Shown here piece after piece: positions 1 through 9,259 of a DNA stretch of 64,000 nucleotides. Below the pieces are notes generated by a model. The model saw nothing but the letters and a program-made list of their open reading frames with translations. It had not been told where the DNA came from and searched no databases. This DNA comes from Lachnospiraceae bacterium (GTDB taxonomy: Bacteria; Bacillota; Clostridia; Lachnospirales; Lachnospiraceae), in assembly GCA_017940415.1 (NCBI GenBank), contig JAGAYR010000009.1, positions 62,001 to 126,000 of the forward strand, given 5' to 3'. Both the position numbers and the translations under genes were made by a program. Position 1 is the stretch's first letter. Every line of letters starts with the position of its first letter.

Positions 1-2
1 GC

Positions 3-347
3 GGCGGAAGAGTCATCAACACCTGCAATAAATCCGAGGACTATATCGGATACAGCACCAAGTTCGGCGATGCTGCCGGCGACATGTCCATCCTTGCGGG
101 CTTTACCGTAGAAGAAGTTCTTCAGATGGGAGAGTACCTCGGTCTTCCCGAGCATCTCGTTCACAAGACACCTTCAGACGGACTTAGCGGAATGAGCGAT
201 GAAGATAAGATCGGCTTTACCTATAAGGTACTGGATAAATACATCGCTACCGGAGAGTGCGAGGATCCGGACATCAAGGCCAAGATTGACCGCATGCACG
301 TTATGAATCTTCATAAACTGGAGCTTATGCCCCATTACGAACCTTAA
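3..347 (+). CDS. nadE: NAD synthetase, C-terminal part (truncated by window edge)
   Basis: The reading frame is open from base 3 and ends at a TAA at 345-347, so only the last ~114 residues are present. They carry the tail signature of ammonia-dependent NAD+ synthetase: a GYSTKFGDAAGD segment followed by a GLPEHLVHKTPSDGL segment and a DE-x-x-IGFTYKVLD helix. The enzyme amidates nicotinic acid adenine dinucleotide to NAD+ in the cytoplasm using ATP. The family identification is from these motifs; the N-terminal ATP-binding loop lies outside the window. A strong hairpin terminator follows directly, so the gene ends its transcript. Confidence 0.85.
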   Translation, partial: GGRVINTCNKSEDYIGYSTKFGDAAGDMSILAGFTVEEVLQMGEYLGLPEHLVHKTPSDGLSGMSDEDKIGFTYKVLDKYIATGECEDPDIKAKIDRMHVMNLHKLELMPHYEP

Positions 348-355
348 TAACAGCT

Positions 356-412
356 GGGGACGCTTCATTTGATGACAAAAATGAAGCGTCCCCACTGTCA
401 TATATATTTTTT
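356..412 (+). terminator. Rho-independent terminator after nadE
   Basis: A 14-bp perfect stem (356-369 with 380-393, arm GGGGACGCTTCATT) is followed by a T-rich tract. It separates nadE from the GH115 transcript. Confidence 0.85.
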
Positions 413-423
413 GTGTGGTAGAA

Positions 424-449
424 TAACTATGTAAACGCTTACATAGTTA
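424..449. promoter_or_regulatory. LacI-type operator upstream of the GH115 gene
   Basis: An inverted repeat with 11-bp perfect arms (TAACTATGTAA and TTACATAGTTA) flanks a 4-nt centre ACGC. The core TGTAAACGCTTACA has the shape of LacI/GalR-family or CRE-type operators. A possible -10 (TAGAAT, 419-424) touches its left edge, so binding there would repress. No LacI-family regulator gene lies in the window. Confidence 0.7.
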
Positions 450-480
450 TTTTTATTTCAGATCAAAAGGGGTATGAAAT

Positions 481-3420
481 ATGAATTTTAACATTAATAA
501 AGATTCGGTCATAGTTATCGACGGAAACGACTGGCCCGGAGTGGCACGTGTAGCAGGCAAGGTGGCGGGGGACTTTAAACTTGTCTTCGGATCGGGCAAA
601 GATGCAGAGACGGTTTCTTTTGCCGGAGATGTAAATTCTCTTGCGGGCAAGATCGTTGCAGGATGCATCGGAAAGTCTGCAATCATCGATGCTCTTGAAA
701 AGGACGGTCTTATCGACCTTTCACAGGTTCGCGGCAAGAACGAGGTATATCTCTTCACCGTTGTGGAGATCTCAGGTCAGCCCACACTTGTAATCGCAGG
801 AAGCGACAAGAGAGGAACCATCTATGGTCTGTTCCATATCTCGGATCTTATGGAAGTGAGTCCCTGGGTATGGTTTGCTGATGTATCTCCTGCCAAGAAA
901 GAAAGCGTTGTGGTTTCCGATAAAGATATCCTCGTCAGCAAGGAGCCTTCGGTTAAGTACAGAGGCTTTTTCATAAATGATGAGTGGCCTTCATACGGCA
1001 ACTGGACTACCGATAATTTCGGCGGATTCAATGCCCGGATGTACGATCATGTATTCGAACTTCTCCTTCGTATGAAGGGAAATTATATGTGGCCCGCAAT
1101 GTGGTCTTCATGCTTTTCCGATGACGGTCCCGGAATTGAGAATGCAAGACTTGCCGATGAATACGGTGTTGTAATGGGAACCTCACACCATGAGCCTTGT
1201 ATGAGACAGGGTGAAGAGTTCTCACATGTAAAAGGTCCCGATTCAATCTATGGAAATGACTGGAACTTCAACAGAAACAGAGAAGGTCTTATCAATTTCT
1301 GGAGAGACGGTCTTAAGAGAAATGCACCTTTTGAAGATATCGTGACCGTAGGTATGAGAGGCGAAGCAGATTCCGAGATGCTCGGAAGAGAATGCACGAC
1401 TCTCGATAATATCAATTACCTTAAGGACGTTATCACAACCCAGCAGAAGCTTATCGAAGAAGTACACGGAGATAAGGCTTCCGAGATTAAGAAAGTATTT
1501 GCGGTTTATAAAGAGGTAGAGAAATTCTATTACGGCGATGAAGAAAATGAAGGCCTTAGAACCTGGGAAGGTCTCGACGGAACCATCATTCTTCTGTCCG
1601 ATGACAACCACGGAAATATGAGACTGCTTCCTCCCGCATGTGACAGAGACCATAACGGCGGTTTCGGTATGTATTATCATCTGGATTACCATGGCGGTCC
1701 CGTGTCCTTTGAGTGGGTAAATTCCAGCTATATCGCCACTGTTGCCGAGCAGATGGGTCAGGCTTATGAGTGCGGAGTAAAGGATCTCTGGATCGTAAAT
1801 GTGGGTGACATCAAGCCTGTTGAGTTCCCTCTCAACTACTTCATGGATCTTGCTTATGATTATGATAAGTGGAGCACAGAATATCCCGAGTACACCAAGG
1901 CATGGGCTGAAAAGCAGTTCGGAAAAGCAGGAAAAGAGAGTGTTTCCGAAGCGGTTAACCTCCTTGAGGATTATACCCGCATCAATTCCGTAAGACGTCC
2001 CGAGACTATTTCTCACTTTTCTTACAGTCCGGTTTATTTTGACGAAGGAAGAAAGATGCTTGCAAAGGCAGGCAGAGTTATTGCTCAGGCCGATGCAGCA
2101 TTTGAGAAGTTTAAGGGAACCGATTTGGAAGATGCTTTCTTCCAGCTGGTTTATTTCCCTGCAAAGGCTTCAATGAACCTTCTTACCATGCTGCTTTACA
2201 GCGGGCTTAATAAGGTTCTTGCAAAGGCCGGATGTCCCTCAGCGAATTATTTTGCCGAAGGTATCAAGCAGTGTTATGCACTTGACCGCGAACTGGAAAA
2301 AGAATATAACGCTCTGGGCGGCGGCAAGTGGAAAGGCATGATGCTTTCAGAGCACATCGGATTTATTAATTGGAACGAAGAAGAGCACATGGTTCCCACC
2401 AGGGAATATGTGATCCCTTATGAAAATGACAGAGTATGTGTCAGTGTAACCGGAAGCGCTAAGTTCACCATGGGTGGTGACTGGACGAAAAAAGAACTTC
2501 TTGTTTACGATCTTCTTATCCCGGGAAGCAAGGGCGAGATCAGAGCAGAGAACTGCTGTGGTAAGGATGCTGAGTGGAAGGCAGAGGCAGACTGTGACTG
2601 GATTGTTCTTTCAGAAACCGCGGGCAAGTTAAAGGGTGCTGCGGATGAGAATAACTTAAGCGCAGACGGTCCCGACTCAAGCGTGGTTTATATCACGGTT
2701 ACTGCAGATGCAGATAAGCTTCATGCGGCTTGCGCCGGCAAAGAAACCGCAGCAGGTTACGTTAATTTCTCATCAGGCAGAAACAAGACTAAGATCAAGG
2801 TTGTTGCAAGAGACTTTACCGAGGAAGAATTAAAAGCATCTCACTACGTTCCTGTTCTTCCCGAAGATGTAGCTGTTCCTGCAGAAGGAATCTCACTTTG
2901 CTGTGCGATCGAAGCTGCGGATTTTGAAAAGATCAATTCCGGCAAAGAGTGCGACTTCAGAGTATATGCGCCTTACGGAAAGTATGAGAGCGGTCTCAGA
3001 GTTTATCCCACCGACGGTGGAAACAAGGATCCCAAAGATATGCCGAGCGCGGATTACAGCTTCTATTTACCTGAGAGCGGTGAATGTGAGATAATACTTT
3101 CTGAGGCTCCCGGAGGACCTGTTTTCAAGGAGACACTTTCATCACTTGCACTTGCCGTAAACGGCGGTGAAATCGTGAAGGTTCCCATGGTAAATGCCGA
3201 TTATAAGGCAGGTGAAAACAGCAGCGCAGAGTGGTGTAATGTGGCTCTTGTCCATGAGAAGGTTAAGTCAGTCAAGGTAAACGGCGTTAAGGGTAAGAAT
3301 ACTCTTACGGTTTACGGATATGAACCCGGCGCAGTTCTTATGAGAATGGTTATAAGAAGTGCAAGAGGTAATATGACGGATTCCTTCTTCGGCCCTGTTC
3401 CGGGATTTGTTTTAAGCTAA
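481..3420 (+). CDS. GH115 xylan alpha-1,2-glucuronidase
   Basis: This 979-residue protein matches glycoside hydrolase family 115. After an N-terminal domain (~1-150) the catalytic barrel begins near residue 157 with VKYRGFFINDEWPS, followed by KGNYMWPAMW (~199), the highly characteristic MGTSHHEP (~232) and NHGNMRLLP (~375). C-terminal accessory domains make up the rest. Family members remove (4-O-methyl)glucuronic acid from xylan side chains. No signal peptide is visible, so action on imported aldouronic oligosaccharides in the cytoplasm is inferred. The start follows AAAAGGGG. Transcription is probably controlled by the palindromic operator at 424-449. ppaC follows 29 nt downstream. Confidence 0.88.
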   Translation: MNFNINKDSVIVIDGNDWPGVARVAGKVAGDFKLVFGSGKDAETVSFAGDVNSLAGKIVAGCIGKSAIIDALEKDGLIDLSQVRGKNEVYLFTVVEISGQPTLVIAGSDKRGTIYGLFHISDLMEVSPWVWFADVSPAKKESVVVSDKDILVSKEPSVKYRGFFINDEWPSYGNWTTDNFGGFNARMYDHVFELLLRMKGNYMWPAMWSSCFSDDGPGIENARLADEYGVVMGTSHHEPCMRQGEEFSHVKGPDSIYGNDWNFNRNREGLINFWRDGLKRNAPFEDIVTVGMRGEADSEMLGRECTTLDNINYLKDVITTQQKLIEEVHGDKASEIKKVFAVYKEVEKFYYGDEENEGLRTWEGLDGTIILLSDDNHGNMRLLPPACDRDHNGGFGMYYHLDYHGGPVSFEWVNSSYIATVAEQMGQAYECGVKDLWIVNVGDIKPVEFPLNYFMDLAYDYDKWSTEYPEYTKAWAEKQFGKAGKESVSEAVNLLEDYTRINSVRRPETISHFSYSPVYFDEGRKMLAKAGRVIAQADAAFEKFKGTDLEDAFFQLVYFPAKASMNLLTMLLYSGLNKVLAKAGCPSANYFAEGIKQCYALDRELEKEYNALGGGKWKGMMLSEHIGFINWNEEEHMVPTREYVIPYENDRVCVSVTGSAKFTMGGDWTKKELLVYDLLIPGSKGEIRAENCCGKDAEWKAEADCDWIVLSETAGKLKGAADENNLSADGPDSSVVYITVTADADKLHAACAGKETAAGYVNFSSGRNKTKIKVVARDFTEEELKASHYVPVLPEDVAVPAEGISLCCAIEAADFEKINSGKECDFRVYAPYGKYESGLRVYPTDGGNKDPKDMPSADYSFYLPESGECEIILSEAPGGPVFKETLSSLALAVNGGEIVKVPMVNADYKAGENSSAEWCNVALVHEKVKSVKVNGVKGKNTLTVYGYEPGAVLMRMVIRSARGNMTDSFFGPVPGFVLS

Positions 3421-3449
3421 ACAGATCAAGAAACGAAAAGAGGATTTCC

Positions 3450-5105
3450 ATGCAGGCAGATCAGTCACGTCCTATTTACGTCATCGGTCATAAGAATCCC
3501 GATACGGATGCAATATGTTCCGCAATCGGATACGCAGATCTTAAGAGACGTCTGACAGGCGGAGATTACAGAGCGGTCAGATGCGGTCATCTTAATGACG
3601 AAACGAAATTTGTTCTGTCCAAATTCGGAGTGAAGGCTCCCGATTATGTCAAAGATATCAGAACCCAGGTAATGGATATGGATATCAAGAGACTTCCGGG
3701 CGCATCACCTCTGATGTCACTCAAGAAAGCATGGAAAGTGATGCAGGATGCGGAGGTGGTTACTCTTTGCATCACAGAGGGTAAGACTCTGAAAGGTCTG
3801 ATCACTCTCGGAGACATCGTTGAATCCTACATGGATACGGACGATGCGGGAATACTCGCATTATCCAAAACTCCTTATTCAAATATAGTTGAAACTCTCG
3901 AAGGAACACTGGTTGCGGGTGAGGAAGAAGGCGTTGTCGAGCGCGGCAAAGTCGTCGTATCCCAAATCGGGGCAGCAGGCGTTTCAAACGGCGATATCGT
4001 TATTTTGCCGGACGGAACCGAAGATGCCGCAGAGTGCCTTGCAGCCGGTGCATCCTGTCTTATTACATGTTCGGGAACAAGACCCGATGATGAAGTCAGA
4101 AATGCCGCTTCCGACAAAGGAGTACGCATCATCGTCACCAAGTACGATGCCTTCTCGGTATCGAGGCTTGTGGATCAGGCTATTCCCGTCGTTCATTTCA
4201 TGAAGTCTCAGGATCTCGTTACTTTCAAAATGACGGATTATGTGGATGATGTGAGACCTGTCATGGCCTCAGCTCACCACAGATATTTCCCCGTGCTCGA
4301 TGAAAAAGGTGAATACGTGGGAATGATCTCCAGAAGAAACCTTCTCGGTGCCAAGAAAAAGCAGGTCATTCTAATGGATCATAACGAGAAGAATCAGGCA
4401 GTAACGGGAATTGATTCCGCATCTATTCTGGAGATCATCGATCATCACAGATTAAGTGCGGTTGAGACAATCTCTCCCGTATTTTTCAGAAACCAGCCTT
4501 TAGGTTCCGCATCAACGATCGTTTATCTGATGTATAAGGAAGCGCATGTTGAAGTAAAACCCGAGATTGCGGGTTTGTTATGTGCTGCGATCCTTTCCGA
4601 TACTTTGATATACAAGAGTCCCACCTGCACGGATACGGACATTCAGTGCGGCAATGAGCTTGCACGTATTGCAGGTATTCTTCAGGATGAGTTTGCGCGA
4701 GAGATGTTCAAGGCCGGAAGCGACTTTGAGCATAAAGCGGGCGAAGAACTTCTCAAGAGAGATTTCAAGAAGTTTACCATAGAAGGATATTCCGTCGGTA
4801 TTTCTCAGGTTAATGCCATGATGAAAGAAGAGACGGAGATTGCCGAGGCAAAGGCCAAAGAATCCATCAAAGCATTCCTTGCCAAAGAAAAACTTGATAT
4901 GGCGTTTTTCATGGTGACGCTTATTCCTTCCGAATCCTCCGTAGTGGTCTGGGCGGGAGAGGGCGCAAAGGAAGTCGTTAAGTCGGGATTCCAGGCAGAT
5001 ATATCCGATGGTGACGAAAGAGTATTCCTGAGCGGAATAGTATCGAGAAAACAGCAATTCCTTCCTGCCGTTGTTGAAGGTATTTCTGTGCTGTCTCAGG
5101 GATGA
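3450..5105 (+). CDS. ppaC: Manganese-dependent inorganic pyrophosphatase with CBS-DRTGG regulatory insert
   Basis: This is a family II (DHH superfamily) pyrophosphatase of 551 residues. The N-terminal metal site is seen as GHKNPDTDAICSAIGYA (residues ~13-29). A CBS domain, a DRTGG-type domain and a second CBS domain follow, then the catalytic core resumes with MDHNEKNQA and EIIDHHR, ending in a DHHA2 domain. The length matches the clostridial regulated type rather than the ~310-residue simple enzyme. It hydrolyses pyrophosphate in the cytoplasm; in the family, adenine nucleotides binding to the CBS pair tune activity. It begins 29 nt after the GH115 gene, so may be read through from it. Confidence 0.92.
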   Translation: MQADQSRPIYVIGHKNPDTDAICSAIGYADLKRRLTGGDYRAVRCGHLNDETKFVLSKFGVKAPDYVKDIRTQVMDMDIKRLPGASPLMSLKKAWKVMQDAEVVTLCITEGKTLKGLITLGDIVESYMDTDDAGILALSKTPYSNIVETLEGTLVAGEEEGVVERGKVVVSQIGAAGVSNGDIVILPDGTEDAAECLAAGASCLITCSGTRPDDEVRNAASDKGVRIIVTKYDAFSVSRLVDQAIPVVHFMKSQDLVTFKMTDYVDDVRPVMASAHHRYFPVLDEKGEYVGMISRRNLLGAKKKQVILMDHNEKNQAVTGIDSASILEIIDHHRLSAVETISPVFFRNQPLGSASTIVYLMYKEAHVEVKPEIAGLLCAAILSDTLIYKSPTCTDTDIQCGNELARIAGILQDEFAREMFKAGSDFEHKAGEELLKRDFKKFTIEGYSVGISQVNAMMKEETEIAEAKAKESIKAFLAKEKLDMAFFMVTLIPSESSVVVWAGEGAKEVVKSGFQADISDGDERVFLSGIVSRKQQFLPAVVEGISVLSQG

Positions 5106-5121
5106 TGCGGGAGTTTAAAAA

Positions 5122-6447
5122 GTGCAAAAGTTTCTGAAGTTTTCCAATGCGGTCATATGCATTTTCGGACTTGTAATATTTTCATATCTGACATTTCATT
5201 CCATGCGGTCCACATGGTTCATGGTTCCCGCACCCGGAATGGAAATTCCACTCAGTAAGAATGATTCGGTTTTGATCAACATTCTTTCTTTGGTTATTTT
5301 CGTACTTGCTCTCAACTTACTGACTCTCTTTTTCCGTAAAAAGAATACGAAGGTCAGTGACAGGATATGCAAGATTCTGCTGCTGTTATCTTTTTCTTTT
5401 CAGCTTGTTATGGGAATGCTTTATGTATTCTCCGCAGACAGGGTTCCCGGCGGAGATCAGGCAGATATCTATAACGGAGTATTGTCGTTCATGAGCGGAG
5501 ATTACAGCTCGCTCCTTCCGGAAAATTATCTTGGAAGAAATCCCCAGCAGCTGGGACAGGTCTTTTTGATCGAAACGATCCTTTCTGTTTTCAAGGGCAG
5601 TGATTATCACCTTTTTCAGGCTTTGATCGTACTCATGAGTGCGGGAAGTGTTCTTGCCATATGGGCTGTCATCAGAGAGCTTACCGGTAACAAGGCTATG
5701 GCTCTCGCCGGTGCGGTGCTTGCAGGTTTTAATCCCGTTACCGTCTATTACAGCGCATGGGTATACGGAGACATCCCCAGTATATTCTTCATGCTTATGG
5801 CTTCGCTTATGCTTTTGAAGTATTCGAAGCGTAAGAAGTTTTCTTATCTCATGGCGTGTACTTTTTTTGCCGTCATGGGTTATATGGTCAGGAAAAATAC
5901 TCTGATCTTTCTGCTGGCAATATTTATTATCAGTTTGATCAAGGGTATGGCGGATAAAGACTTGAAGCTGATCATCGGCGGAGTATGTGCGCTTGTGATC
6001 CCCATGCTGATCTTCGGAATGATCCGTTCGGGATATGAGAAGGCATCGGGAATTCCCCGCTGTGACGGAACGCCTGCGGCCAGCTTTCTTTATATAGGAA
6101 TATCCGAAAACGGCGGCAAGTGCGGATGGTTTTATAAATTGCCCAATGAGTATTTCGAAGCGGGATGTGATCCTGAGAAAGCCTCCGAAGTACTTATGGA
6201 AAAGGTAAAGATCCGTTTTGATCAGATGGTACATTCACCCGGATATATCCCTGCTTTTTACGGATATAAGATTTTATCCCAGTGGAATGAGCCGCTGTAT
6301 CAGTCGGTATTTTATAATCATCCTCATGATGATGTTCCCTGCTTCCATAAAAGGTTATTACATGTTATTGGTGATGTTTCCCGGTATGAGAAAAAAAGAT
6401 TGATATCCCTGAGTTTTTTCTTTGGGATTTCCGTGCAATTGTGGTAA
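5122..6447 (+). CDS. Polytopic membrane glycosyltransferase-like protein, C-terminus possibly lost
   Basis: The 441-residue protein starts at a GTG 16 nt after ppaC and contains many hydrophobic helices. A loop containing DRVPGGDQADIYNGV and a helix pair around NPVTVYYSAWVYGD resemble lipid-linked-sugar (GT39/ArnT-type) glycosyltransferases; this is an inference from overall pattern. The last ~45 residues after EPLYQSVFYN look unlike a membrane protein, whereas the +1 frame over 6310-6400 reads as a hydrophobic segment (IIILMMMFPASIKGYYMLLV). The 3' end also overlaps the tRNA-Leu promoter. A frameshift or truncation is therefore likely. Confidence 0.55.
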   Translation: MQKFLKFSNAVICIFGLVIFSYLTFHSMRSTWFMVPAPGMEIPLSKNDSVLINILSLVIFVLALNLLTLFFRKKNTKVSDRICKILLLLSFSFQLVMGMLYVFSADRVPGGDQADIYNGVLSFMSGDYSSLLPENYLGRNPQQLGQVFLIETILSVFKGSDYHLFQALIVLMSAGSVLAIWAVIRELTGNKAMALAGAVLAGFNPVTVYYSAWVYGDIPSIFFMLMASLMLLKYSKRKKFSYLMACTFFAVMGYMVRKNTLIFLLAIFIISLIKGMADKDLKLIIGGVCALVIPMLIFGMIRSGYEKASGIPRCDGTPAASFLYIGISENGGKCGWFYKLPNEYFEAGCDPEKASEVLMEKVKIRFDQMVHSPGYIPAFYGYKILSQWNEPLYQSVFYNHPHDDVPCFHKRLLHVIGDVSRYEKKRLISLSFFFGISVQLW

Positions 6448-6450
6448 TAT
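6422..6450 (+). promoter_or_regulatory. Probable tRNA-Leu promoter
   Basis: TTGGGA (6422-6427), a 17-nt spacer and TAATAT (6445-6450) lie 33 nt upstream of tRNA-Leu and overlap the end of the preceding ORF. Confidence 0.55.
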
Positions 6451-6482
6451 CATGAGGTGGCTTAAATGCTGCATTCATATTC

Positions 6483-6562
6483 GCGGATGTGATGGAATTG
6501 GTAGACATGCAAGATTTAGGTTCTTGTGCGCAAGCGTGTGGGTTCGAGTCCCTTCATCCGCA
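6483..6562 (+). tRNA. tRNA-Leu (TAG)
   Basis: The acceptor arms GCGGATG and CATCCGC pair perfectly. The anticodon loop TTTAGGT in a CAAGA/TCTTG stem gives anticodon TAG, reading CUN leucine codons. A long variable arm (TGCGCAAGCG) is present as expected for class II leucine tRNAs. CCA is not encoded. Confidence 0.93.
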
Positions 6563-6567
6563 TAATA

Positions 6568-6594
6568 AAACGTCTCGTTATGAGACGTTTTTTT
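6568..6594. terminator. Terminator after tRNA-Leu, probably bidirectional
   Basis: A 9-bp perfect stem AAACGTCTC/GAGACGTTT with a 5-nt loop is followed by T's. The leading A run lets it also end the minus-strand channel gene. Confidence 0.8.
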
Positions 6595-6617
6595 TATGCG
6601 GATGAAGGGCGGGCGAA

Positions 6618-7601
6618 TCAATCAGTTCTTCTACATACTAAGATGTCACCTGACTTAAGTATGATGTTTCGTGTGGGTACCGAGTTGACTCCGTCTCTTA
6701 TCAGTACAAGGATATCGATGTCATCTTTGTCTTCCAGATATCCGATGTTTTTATTTACATAGGGCATATCGGGATTGACTGTGATGGTGATTAGTCCGGC
6801 TCTTTCTTCTCCCTTTCCCTGATTTCTTCTGACGGCTGTATATTTCTCAACAAAACCTGCGGAGATAATACCGGTAGGAATTGCCACAACCGCCATGGCA
6901 AGGAAATCAATGAAGACTCCGATGGTTTTACCGATCAGGGTTATGGGATAAACGTCTCCGTATCCTACGGTGAATATTGTTGTTGCTGCCCACCAGAGAC
7001 CGGAGAGGGCGTTGGGGAAAGCATCAGGCTGAACTTCATGTTCTACGGAATACATGCACAGACTGGATGAGAGCATGAGTATCAGGATGATCAGAACCGA
7101 GGACATAATCTGATCTATTCTTTCTTTGAATACCGAGAGGATAACGTGGAAAGAATCGTATGTTGAATTGATCTTGAACAGTCTCAGGATTCTTGCGACT
7201 CTCAGCAGTCTGAATACCACAAATCCCGACAGATAGTAGAAGGGAAGTATGGTGAGGAGCTCGATGATTCCGTCAAGGCTTGTCACAAATTTCCATACCG
7301 CTTTTGCTTTGGTTTCTCCGGGATACAGGTAATCCGCAGTGATAATCCTCAGGAAGTATTCGATCATAAAGAATATGATGCTGATCACATCCAGAAAATC
7401 AAACACGCCCTTCATGAAAGAGAGCTGTTCGAAGGATTCAAGTATCAGAGATAGGATGTTTAGGATGACTATGGTGATGAGTAGTGCATCAAATAAAAAG
7501 CTTGGCAGGTCTGATCTGCTTCCTATCTGAATTATCTCAAAGATTCTTTTTCTTCCGGAAGACTTGATGGTTTGTTTTTTCTTATTGTTCTTTGAACTCA
7601 T
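6618..7601 (-). CDS. Voltage-gated potassium channel protein
   Basis: This 327-residue integral membrane protein has six transmembrane segments (~35-240). A voltage-sensor-like S4 carries regularly spaced arginines (R131, R134, R137, R140 in FRLLRVARILRLFK). A pore loop has the potassium selectivity filter TVGYGD at residues 211-216. The cytoplasmic tail (~250-327) ends in a small beta-rich segment (NIILKSGDILVC) like TrkA-C/RCK ligand domains. It would conduct potassium across the cytoplasmic membrane, with gating by voltage and perhaps a tail ligand. The start is preceded by GAAAGGAAACAA. It is transcribed alone, opposite to its neighbours. Confidence 0.9.
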   Translation of the reverse strand: MSSKNNKKKQTIKSSGRKRIFEIIQIGSRSDLPSFLFDALLITIVILNILSLILESFEQLSFMKGVFDFLDVISIIFFMIEYFLRIITADYLYPGETKAKAVWKFVTSLDGIIELLTILPFYYLSGFVVFRLLRVARILRLFKINSTYDSFHVILSVFKERIDQIMSSVLIILILMLSSSLCMYSVEHEVQPDAFPNALSGLWWAATTIFTVGYGDVYPITLIGKTIGVFIDFLAMAVVAIPTGIISAGFVEKYTAVRRNQGKGEERAGLITITVNPDMPYVNKNIGYLEDKDDIDILVLIRDGVNSVPTRNIILKSGDILVCRRTD

Positions 7602-7917
7602 TTGTTTCCTTTCGCATCCCGTGTTCGGATACGTTTTATATTTCTGAAAAAATATTACCTTCCGTAGGTATTAATGTCAAAAAAGTTTAATAAAATCCCG
7701 AAGCCGATTTTTCGCGGAAATAGTGGATTTTTTACCATTTCGGAAACGAAAAAACTGATATTCCGTTTCTGCATTCGTCAAAATTCATAAAAAAAAATCA
7801 AAAAAACGTTTTCTTTTTGAAAGATATGTGATATATTCGTGATTGTAAAGGCGTGAAAACGTTTTTCTGAAATTGAAACTAACCAACACGCCGAAAACGG
7901 AAACGGAGGATTAAATT
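7602..7917 (+). promoter_or_regulatory. Intergenic control region with two LacI-like operators
   Basis: No gene is visible in these 316 bases. They hold two copies of the palindrome AAAACGTTTT at 7803-7812 and 7856-7865, with centres 53 bp apart. Such pairs suit a LacI-family regulator acting on the sugar transporter downstream. An AT-rich stretch between them (GATATATTCG) probably contains the -10 element, but no convincing -35 is seen. Confidence 0.55.
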
Positions 7918-9129
7918 ATGAAAAGAAAGTTACTTAGTCTTGCTCTCAGTGCAGGACTCGTAGCAAGCTCCCTCACTTCACTTGCAGGATGCGGTAAGGC
8001 AACGGGAGAGATCAAGATCTGGGTTGCAGAGAATGTTGTTGAGTTTACCAAGACTCAGGTTGCAGCATTCCAGCAGGCAAACCCCGAGTACTCTGGATAT
8101 ACCATCATCGTTGAGCCCGTTGGTGAAGGCGATGCAGCTACCAACATGGTTACCGACGTTGAAGCAGGTGCTGATATCTACGGATTCCCTCAGGATCAGC
8201 TTTCCCGTCTCGTAGCAGCTCAGGCAATCACTCCCATCGGAGAAGCTGATTCAGCATGGGTAGCAGAGCAGAACGATGCAGGTGCTGTAGGAGCAGCTAA
8301 GGTCGGCGATGTCACCTACGCTTATCCCATCACCTCTGATAACGGATATTTCCTTTACTATGACAGCTCTGTAATCTCTGATCCTTCAACTCTTGAAGGA
8401 ATCGTTGCAGATTGCGAGAAGGCAGGAAAGAGCTTCTACATGGAGATCAACTCAGGTTGGTATCAGCCCGCTTTCTTCTTCGGAGACAACGGATGTACCC
8501 TTACCTATGATACCGATTCTACCGGTGCTTTCACTGCATGTAATTCCAACTATGCATCTGACGCAGGCGTTGTTGCTCTTAAGAACATCATCGCTCTTCA
8601 CAAGTCACCTGCATTCGTAAACGGATCATCCATCAGCAATGCTACCAACGTTGGTGCGATCGTTGACGGAACCTGGGATTCAGGCGCAGCTAAGGATCTC
8701 TTCGGAGACAACTACGCAGCAGCTAAGCTTCCTACCGTAGGCGGCGTTCAGCTTTCAGGATTCGGCGGATTCAAGCTTCTTGGTGTTAAGCCTCAGACCG
8801 ACAAGGACAGACTTGAGGCATGCAAGGCTATCGCTAAGTTCCTCTCTTCCGCAGAAGTTCAGCTTGCACGTTATGATGAAGTAGGCTGGGGACCTTCCAA
8901 TCTTACCGCTCAGGCTTCTGACAAGGTTTCTTCCGACGCAGCTCTTTCAGCACTCGGACAGCAGCTTGCATTTACCATTCCTCAGGGCCAGTATCCCTCC
9001 GATTATTGGTCACTTGCTACCGCACTCGGCGACAGCATCCTTGCAGGAGATTATGATAATGCCAGCGATGCAGAGCTCTTACAGGTTCTTCAGGATTTCC
9101 AGGATACCTGCAACAGTTACGCTCAGTAA
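7918..9129 (+). CDS. Sugar ABC transporter substrate-binding lipoprotein (galacto-oligosaccharide type)
   Basis: The 403-residue protein starts after AACGGAGGATTAAATT. An N-terminal lipoprotein signal ends at lipobox LAGC (Cys25), so it is anchored outside the membrane. The mature part has the fold of MalE-like family 1 binding proteins (EIKIWVAENVVEFTK, DIYGFPQDQLSRLV, and the repeated TWDSGAAKDLFGDNY/KLPTVGG pattern). It delivers an oligosaccharide to the two permeases that follow. The endo-galactanase after the permeases points to beta-1,4-galacto-oligosaccharides, as in ganS-type systems; this is inferred from context. No ATPase gene is present, so a shared MsmX/UgpC-type ATPase is likely. 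Confidence 0.87.
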   Translation: MKRKLLSLALSAGLVASSLTSLAGCGKATGEIKIWVAENVVEFTKTQVAAFQQANPEYSGYTIIVEPVGEGDAATNMVTDVEAGADIYGFPQDQLSRLVAAQAITPIGEADSAWVAEQNDAGAVGAAKVGDVTYAYPITSDNGYFLYYDSSVISDPSTLEGIVADCEKAGKSFYMEINSGWYQPAFFFGDNGCTLTYDTDSTGAFTACNSNYASDAGVVALKNIIALHKSPAFVNGSSISNATNVGAIVDGTWDSGAAKDLFGDNYAAAKLPTVGGVQLSGFGGFKLLGVKPQTDKDRLEACKAIAKFLSSAEVQLARYDEVGWGPSNLTAQASDKVSSDAALSALGQQLAFTIPQGQYPSDYWSLATALGDSILAGDYDNASDAELLQVLQDFQDTCNSYAQ

Positions 9130-9184
9130 TATTTAAAGCGAAGCTGACCCGTAACATTATGTACGATAGGCTTTAAAGTTAACG

Positions 9185-9222
9185 GGGCAGGGAACCGAAC
9201 CGTACGGCTCCCTGCCCTTTTT
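9185..9222 (+). terminator. Partial terminator between binding protein and permease genes
   Basis: The 9-bp stem GGGCAGGGA/TCCCTGCCC is followed by TTTTT. Its place inside the operon suggests attenuation, which would make more binding protein than permease. Confidence 0.75.
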
Positions 9223-9259
9223 GTAAAAATGGGTAATTTATTCCGGGAGGGATTAACCT

